A stretch of 64,000 nt of DNA from contig NZ_BACQ01000050.1 in NCBI RefSeq assembly GCF_000260435.1, positions 55,084 through 119,083 on the forward strand. Direction: 5' to 3'. This document shows, in pieces, positions 61,140-64,000 of the stretch. Position 1 is the first letter of the stretch, and each line of letters begins with the position of its first letter. Below the pieces are notes generated by a model. The model was given only the letters and a program-made list of their open reading frames with translations. It searched no databases and was not told where the DNA came from. The position numbers and the translations under genes were made by a program. The DNA is from Lacticaseibacillus zeae DSM 20178 = KCTC 3804. Its GTDB lineage: Bacteria > Bacillota > Bacilli > Lactobacillales > Lactobacillaceae.

Positions 61140-61997
61140 CTAGCGTGTGCGGTTGAGGCTTTGGGTGATCCGGTCCAAAATGATCGCCAAAATGACAATC
61201 GCCAGGCCGGCAACAAAGCCACCGCCAGCATCGTTACGTCCAACGGCAAAATAGACTTTGGTTCCCAGGCCCATTGCCCCGATCATGGACGCGATGACAA
61301 CCATCGACAGTGCCAGCATCATACTTTGGTTGATGCCGGCCATAATCGTGCCGCGGGCAAACGGCAGCTGCACCTTGATAAGCTGCTGCCAACTGGTCGC
61401 GCCAAATGCAACGGCTGCTTCGTTCAGATCAGCCGGTACCTGATCGATGCCAAGCTGGGTCATCCGAACGGTTGGCGGCATGGCAAAAATCACCGAGGCA
61501 ACCACCCCGGGCACCATCCCGATACCGAAAAACGCAACCGCTGGAATCAAATAAACGAAGGCTGGCATGGTCTGCATGAAGTCCATCAGCGGTTTAACGA
61601 TGGCGGACACGGTTTTGCTTTCTGCAGCCCAGATGCCCAGTGGAATGCCGATCACGATGGCTAACAGACTAGCCGTTAGCACAAGGGTTAAGGTTTGGGT
61701 CATGTCGCGCCAGAAACCGAGATTCCAGATCAGCAGTAAGCCCAGCAGTTCAAAAATCAACAGACTCCGATACTTCTGATCCCGTTTCAGATACCACGTC
61801 AACGCCATAATCAGCACGATGAACAGCCAAATCGGAATTAAATCGAACACGGCCTGAAAAGCGTTCACAATGCTGCCGATGAAGTTCGTCAGCACCCCGA
61901 AGAACCCGGAAAACTGGGTTAACCAGGCCACGAACGAATCGATCCAGTGGGCCAACGGTAAAGTCGGAATATTCATGAAAAGATTAAACATTGACAT
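61140..61997 (-). CDS. opuAB: Glycine betaine ABC transporter permease
   Basis: 285 residues with about six or seven membrane segments. The permease coupling loop reads [49 protein letters not shown], the ProW/OpuAB EAA motif. The start is ATG at 61997 or 61991, just after AGGAGG, overlapping the ATPase stop by 14 bp. It forms the transport channel of the osmoprotectant importer. Confidence 0.93.
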   Translation of the reverse strand: MSMFNLFMNIPTLPLAHWIDSFVAWLTQFSGFFGVLTNFIGSIVNAFQAVFDLIPIWLFIVLIMALTWYLKRDQKYRSLLIFELLGLLLIWNLGFWRDMTQTLTLVLTASLLAIVIGIPLGIWAAESKTVSAIVKPLMDFMQTMPAFVYLIPAVAFFGIGMVPGVVASVIFAMPPTVRMTQLGIDQVPADLNEAAVAFGATSWQQLIKVQLPFARGTIMAGINQSMMLALSMVVIASMIGAMGLGTKVYFAVGRNDAGGGFVAGLAIVILAIILDRITQSLNRTR

Positions 61998-63207
61998 TGA
62001 CCTCCTGTCCTGCCAGTGCCCCTAACACGGCACCGCGAATGATAATGCCGCGTAATCGGTCACGATCGTCGATAACGGCATACGGAACCGAAGTCGTGGA
62101 AACGGCGTCAAGCAGATCAGCCAGTGGCGTATCCATTTTGGTTGTCGGCACATCGGTTTTAACAATGTCCTTCAGATCCTTCTTGCCGGCATCAATGGCT
62201 GCCCGCACGTCATCCGCATCCAGAATGCCGACCAGTTTCCGTTGCGTATTCACCACATACAAACTGGAAATCTCGTTATCCCGCATGCGCCGTGCCGCCA
62301 ACCGCGGACCATCCTTGTCAATGTTGACCGTATTGGCCCGAATCATGACATTAGCCGCCGTGTAAACCTGACTACGGTCCACGCCTTCGATAAATTTCTC
62401 AACGTAATCGTCAGCTGGCTGACTCAGGATTTCTTCAGGGGTACCGATCTGGACAATTTCGCCATCCTTCATGATCATGATGTGATCGCCAATCCGCAAC
62501 GCCTCGTTCAGGTCGTGCGAAATAAACACAATCGTCTTATGCATGTCTTCCTGCAAATCCAGCAGTTCATCTTGCATATCCCGCCGATTCAACGGATCAA
62601 GCGCGGAAAAGGCTTCGTCCATCAGCAGGATCTCGGCATCACTGGCCAAGGCACGCGCCAAGCCAACCCGTTGCTGCATCCCACCGGAAAGTTGGTCCGG
62701 ATACTGATCGGCAAACCCGTTCAAGCCAACCAAGTCGAGCGCTTTATTGGCCTTGGTTTCGCGTTCATCTTTATCCATACCCTGAATTTCCAAACCAAAG
62801 GCGGCATTTTGCAACACGGTTCGATTCGGCAAGAGCGCAAACCCTTGAAACACCATGCTGAGTTTCTTACGCCGAATCTCGCGAATGCCTTGTTTGTCCA
62901 TTTTGGAAATATCGTCACCGTCAATCAGCACCTGGCCGGCAGTCGGTTCAATCAACCGATTCAGCATCCGCAAGGTCGTTGACTTCCCGGATCCGGAAAG
63001 TCCCATAATCACGAAGATTTCGCCGGTCTTGATCGAAAAGTCCGCCCGATCAACGCCGACTGTTGCGCCGGTTGCTTTTAAAATTTCCGGCTTGGTTTTG
63101 CCATTTTTCAGCATTTCCTTAGCGCGATTAATTCGTTTACCAAAAATCTTGGTCAACCCGCGGACTTCGATTTTGGTTTCTGCATCACTTTCAATTTTGT
63201 GTTGCAT
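61984..63207 (-). CDS. opuAA: Glycine betaine ABC transporter ATPase with CBS domains
   Basis: 407 residues from the ATG at 63207 ([15 protein letters not shown]), which follows AGAGGAGAAG. Walker [10 protein letters not shown], signature [33 protein letters not shown] and switch His in [11 protein letters not shown]. The C-terminal ~130 residues form two CBS repeats ([21 protein letters not shown] and [19 protein letters not shown]) that in the lactococcal OpuA sense ionic strength. First gene of the operon, so osmotic control may be exerted on the protein as well as on transcription. Confidence 0.94.
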   Translation of the reverse strand: MQHKIESDAETKIEVRGLTKIFGKRINRAKEMLKNGKTKPEILKATGATVGVDRADFSIKTGEIFVIMGLSGSGKSTTLRMLNRLIEPTAGQVLIDGDDISKMDKQGIREIRRKKLSMVFQGFALLPNRTVLQNAAFGLEIQGMDKDERETKANKALDLVGLNGFADQYPDQLSGGMQQRVGLARALASDAEILLMDEAFSALDPLNRRDMQDELLDLQEDMHKTIVFISHDLNEALRIGDHIMIMKDGEIVQIGTPEEILSQPADDYVEKFIEGVDRSQVYTAANVMIRANTVNIDKDGPRLAARRMRDNEISSLYVVNTQRKLVGILDADDVRAAIDAGKKDLKDIVKTDVPTTKMDTPLADLLDAVSTTSVPYAVIDDRDRLRGIIIRGAVLGALAGQEVNVNV

Positions 63208-63450
63208 CCGTTCACTTCTCCTCTCGGGGTCACCGCTTTTTGACAAGCGTGCACCCAGTACTGTTTGCTTAAAGCTATTTGCTATGCATTGTGTTACTTG
63301 GCGTCTTATTTAAGAAACAGTTGTCATCGAATTGAAACAATGCTAACCATTGTAAAGATCATTTGTGTGTGATTCAAATCACGGAATCTCATTTTCATTT
63401 TTCGCCATGATCCTGACGTTTCCGAGCCCATGATTTTCCCGCCATCAAAA

Positions 63451-63479
63451 AAGCCCTCATCTGCATAGGATTGAGGGCT
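63451..63479 (-). terminator. Terminator of the SfsA-like gene
   Basis: AGCCCTCA pairs with TGAGGGCT around an 11-base loop, followed on the minus strand by TTTTTTG. The remaining 63208-63561 gap should hold the opuA promoter, but I see no strong boxes. Confidence 0.75.
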
Positions 63480-63561
63480 AGGGACGATTAACGACCCGGT
63501 AGCAATGCTTAAATAAAATTGTCAAGTCAAAATGAAATTTTTATGAACGAGTTTTCATTTT

Positions 63562-64000
63562 TCACAAACTCGCCAAGTCGATTTCTGTAAACGGAAGCTG
63601 TTCATCAAAGGCAATTTTGCGTCCTAACGTAATGGCATCGGGACCGGTTACCGTATCATATGCCAACACCCGAACGCCGGCTTGCTTAGCGTTGGTGATC
63701 GCGGTGACCAGCTCGGGAAAACGATCCCGATAAATGGTCATCTCCTGAATATCTGGCAACTGTACGATGAACACCAAAAACGCCTGGTAGCCTTCTGCCT
63801 GTGCCATCATCAAGGTATGGACATGCTTCAATGCGCGAGTCGTCGGGGCATCGGGAAATGCGGCTAACGAGCCATTCGCTAACGTCACGCCTTTGGTTTC
63901 GACAAACCATGGCTGCCCATCTGCAGCTGTGCCGGCAAAGTCCAGCCGAGAATCGCGCCAGGTTGTTTCCGGATGAACCGCATACGGCAACGTCAACCCC
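63562..64000 (-). CDS. sfsA: SfsA-like protein (C-terminal part, start outside window)
   Basis: The last ~146 codons of a frame that is still open at the window edge. RDSRLDFAG, FVETKGVTLANGSLAAFPDAPTTRALKHVHTL and FLVFIVQLPDIQEM are the conserved blocks of the SfsA family (sugar fermentation stimulation A), DNA-binding or nuclease-like proteins of about 230-240 residues, so roughly 90 residues lie beyond the edge. The TTG at 63996 is probably an internal codon. Confidence 0.85.
   Translation of the reverse strand, partial: GLTLPYAVHPETTWRDSRLDFAGTAADGQPWFVETKGVTLANGSLAAFPDAPTTRALKHVHTLMMAQAEGYQAFLVFIVQLPDIQEMTIYRDRFPELVTAITNAKQAGVRVLAYDTVTGPDAITLGRKIAFDEQLPFTEIDLASL

Noticed and set aside
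63240..63400. Possible riboswitch in the opuA leader
   Set aside because: The gap has no motif set that I can match to a known riboswitch class and no terminator/antiterminator pair.

Overview
The window looks like a chromosomal segment of a Lacticaseibacillus (casei/paracasei/rhamnosus group). This rests on gene content and order recognised from memory, not on a database search. Supporting points are a single long fab/acc operon with FabK and FabT, pyruvate oxidase, an OpuA-type betaine ABC transporter, class A sortase, abundant MarR regulators, GTG/TTG starts with strong GGAGG ribosome sites, and GC-rich lactobacillar codon use. No rRNA or tRNA gene was seen.

Region 1 (1-15.1 kb) is a BREX type 1 phage-defence island on the minus strand: brxA-brxB-brxC-pglX, then an inserted plus-strand block, then pglZ-brxL (brxL runs off the left edge). 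The block holds a second, terminally truncated pglX copy and a tyrosine recombinase. The two pglX copies share three inverted repeats (71 bp perfect, 50 bp with one mismatch, 19 bp perfect) lying at corresponding places in the protein. The layout is that of an invertible specificity switch. A 16-bp-stem terminator separates pglX from the recombinase.

Region 2 (15.2-20.5 kb) has membrane proteins of unknown role: a 268-residue protein, an AbrB-headed DUF998-like protein and a YhgE/Pip-type protein. Region 3 (20.6-27.1 kb) is a sugar locus: LacI regulator, GH13 glucosidase and EIIBCA PTS as one operon, plus a divergently regulated GH32 sucrose-6-phosphate hydrolase gene; palindromic operators and cre-like sites are visible. 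Region 4 (27.1-39.9 kb) is cfa and the fatty-acid operon fabZ-fabT-fabH-acpP-fabK-fabD-fabG-fabF-accB-fabZ-accC-accD-accA. FabT-box-like palindromes sit at both internal promoters, and two unrelated repeat elements lie inside the operon. A possible small RNA with exposed CCUCC motifs lies between cfa and scrB.

Region 5 (40-51.2 kb) has a MarR-controlled alcohol dehydrogenase operon, a candidate type I toxin-antitoxin locus with a convergent antisense RNA, three more MarR/ArsR regulators, two zinc-ribbon membrane proteins, a Nudix hydrolase, a 14-segment MFS exporter and gpmA. Region 6 (51.3-64 kb) has hairpin repeats, a third zinc-ribbon membrane protein, a serine hydrolase, an AI-2E family protein, sortase, a GtrA-like protein, a lipid kinase, pyruvate oxidase, the opuA operon and the C-terminal part of an SfsA-like gene at the right edge.
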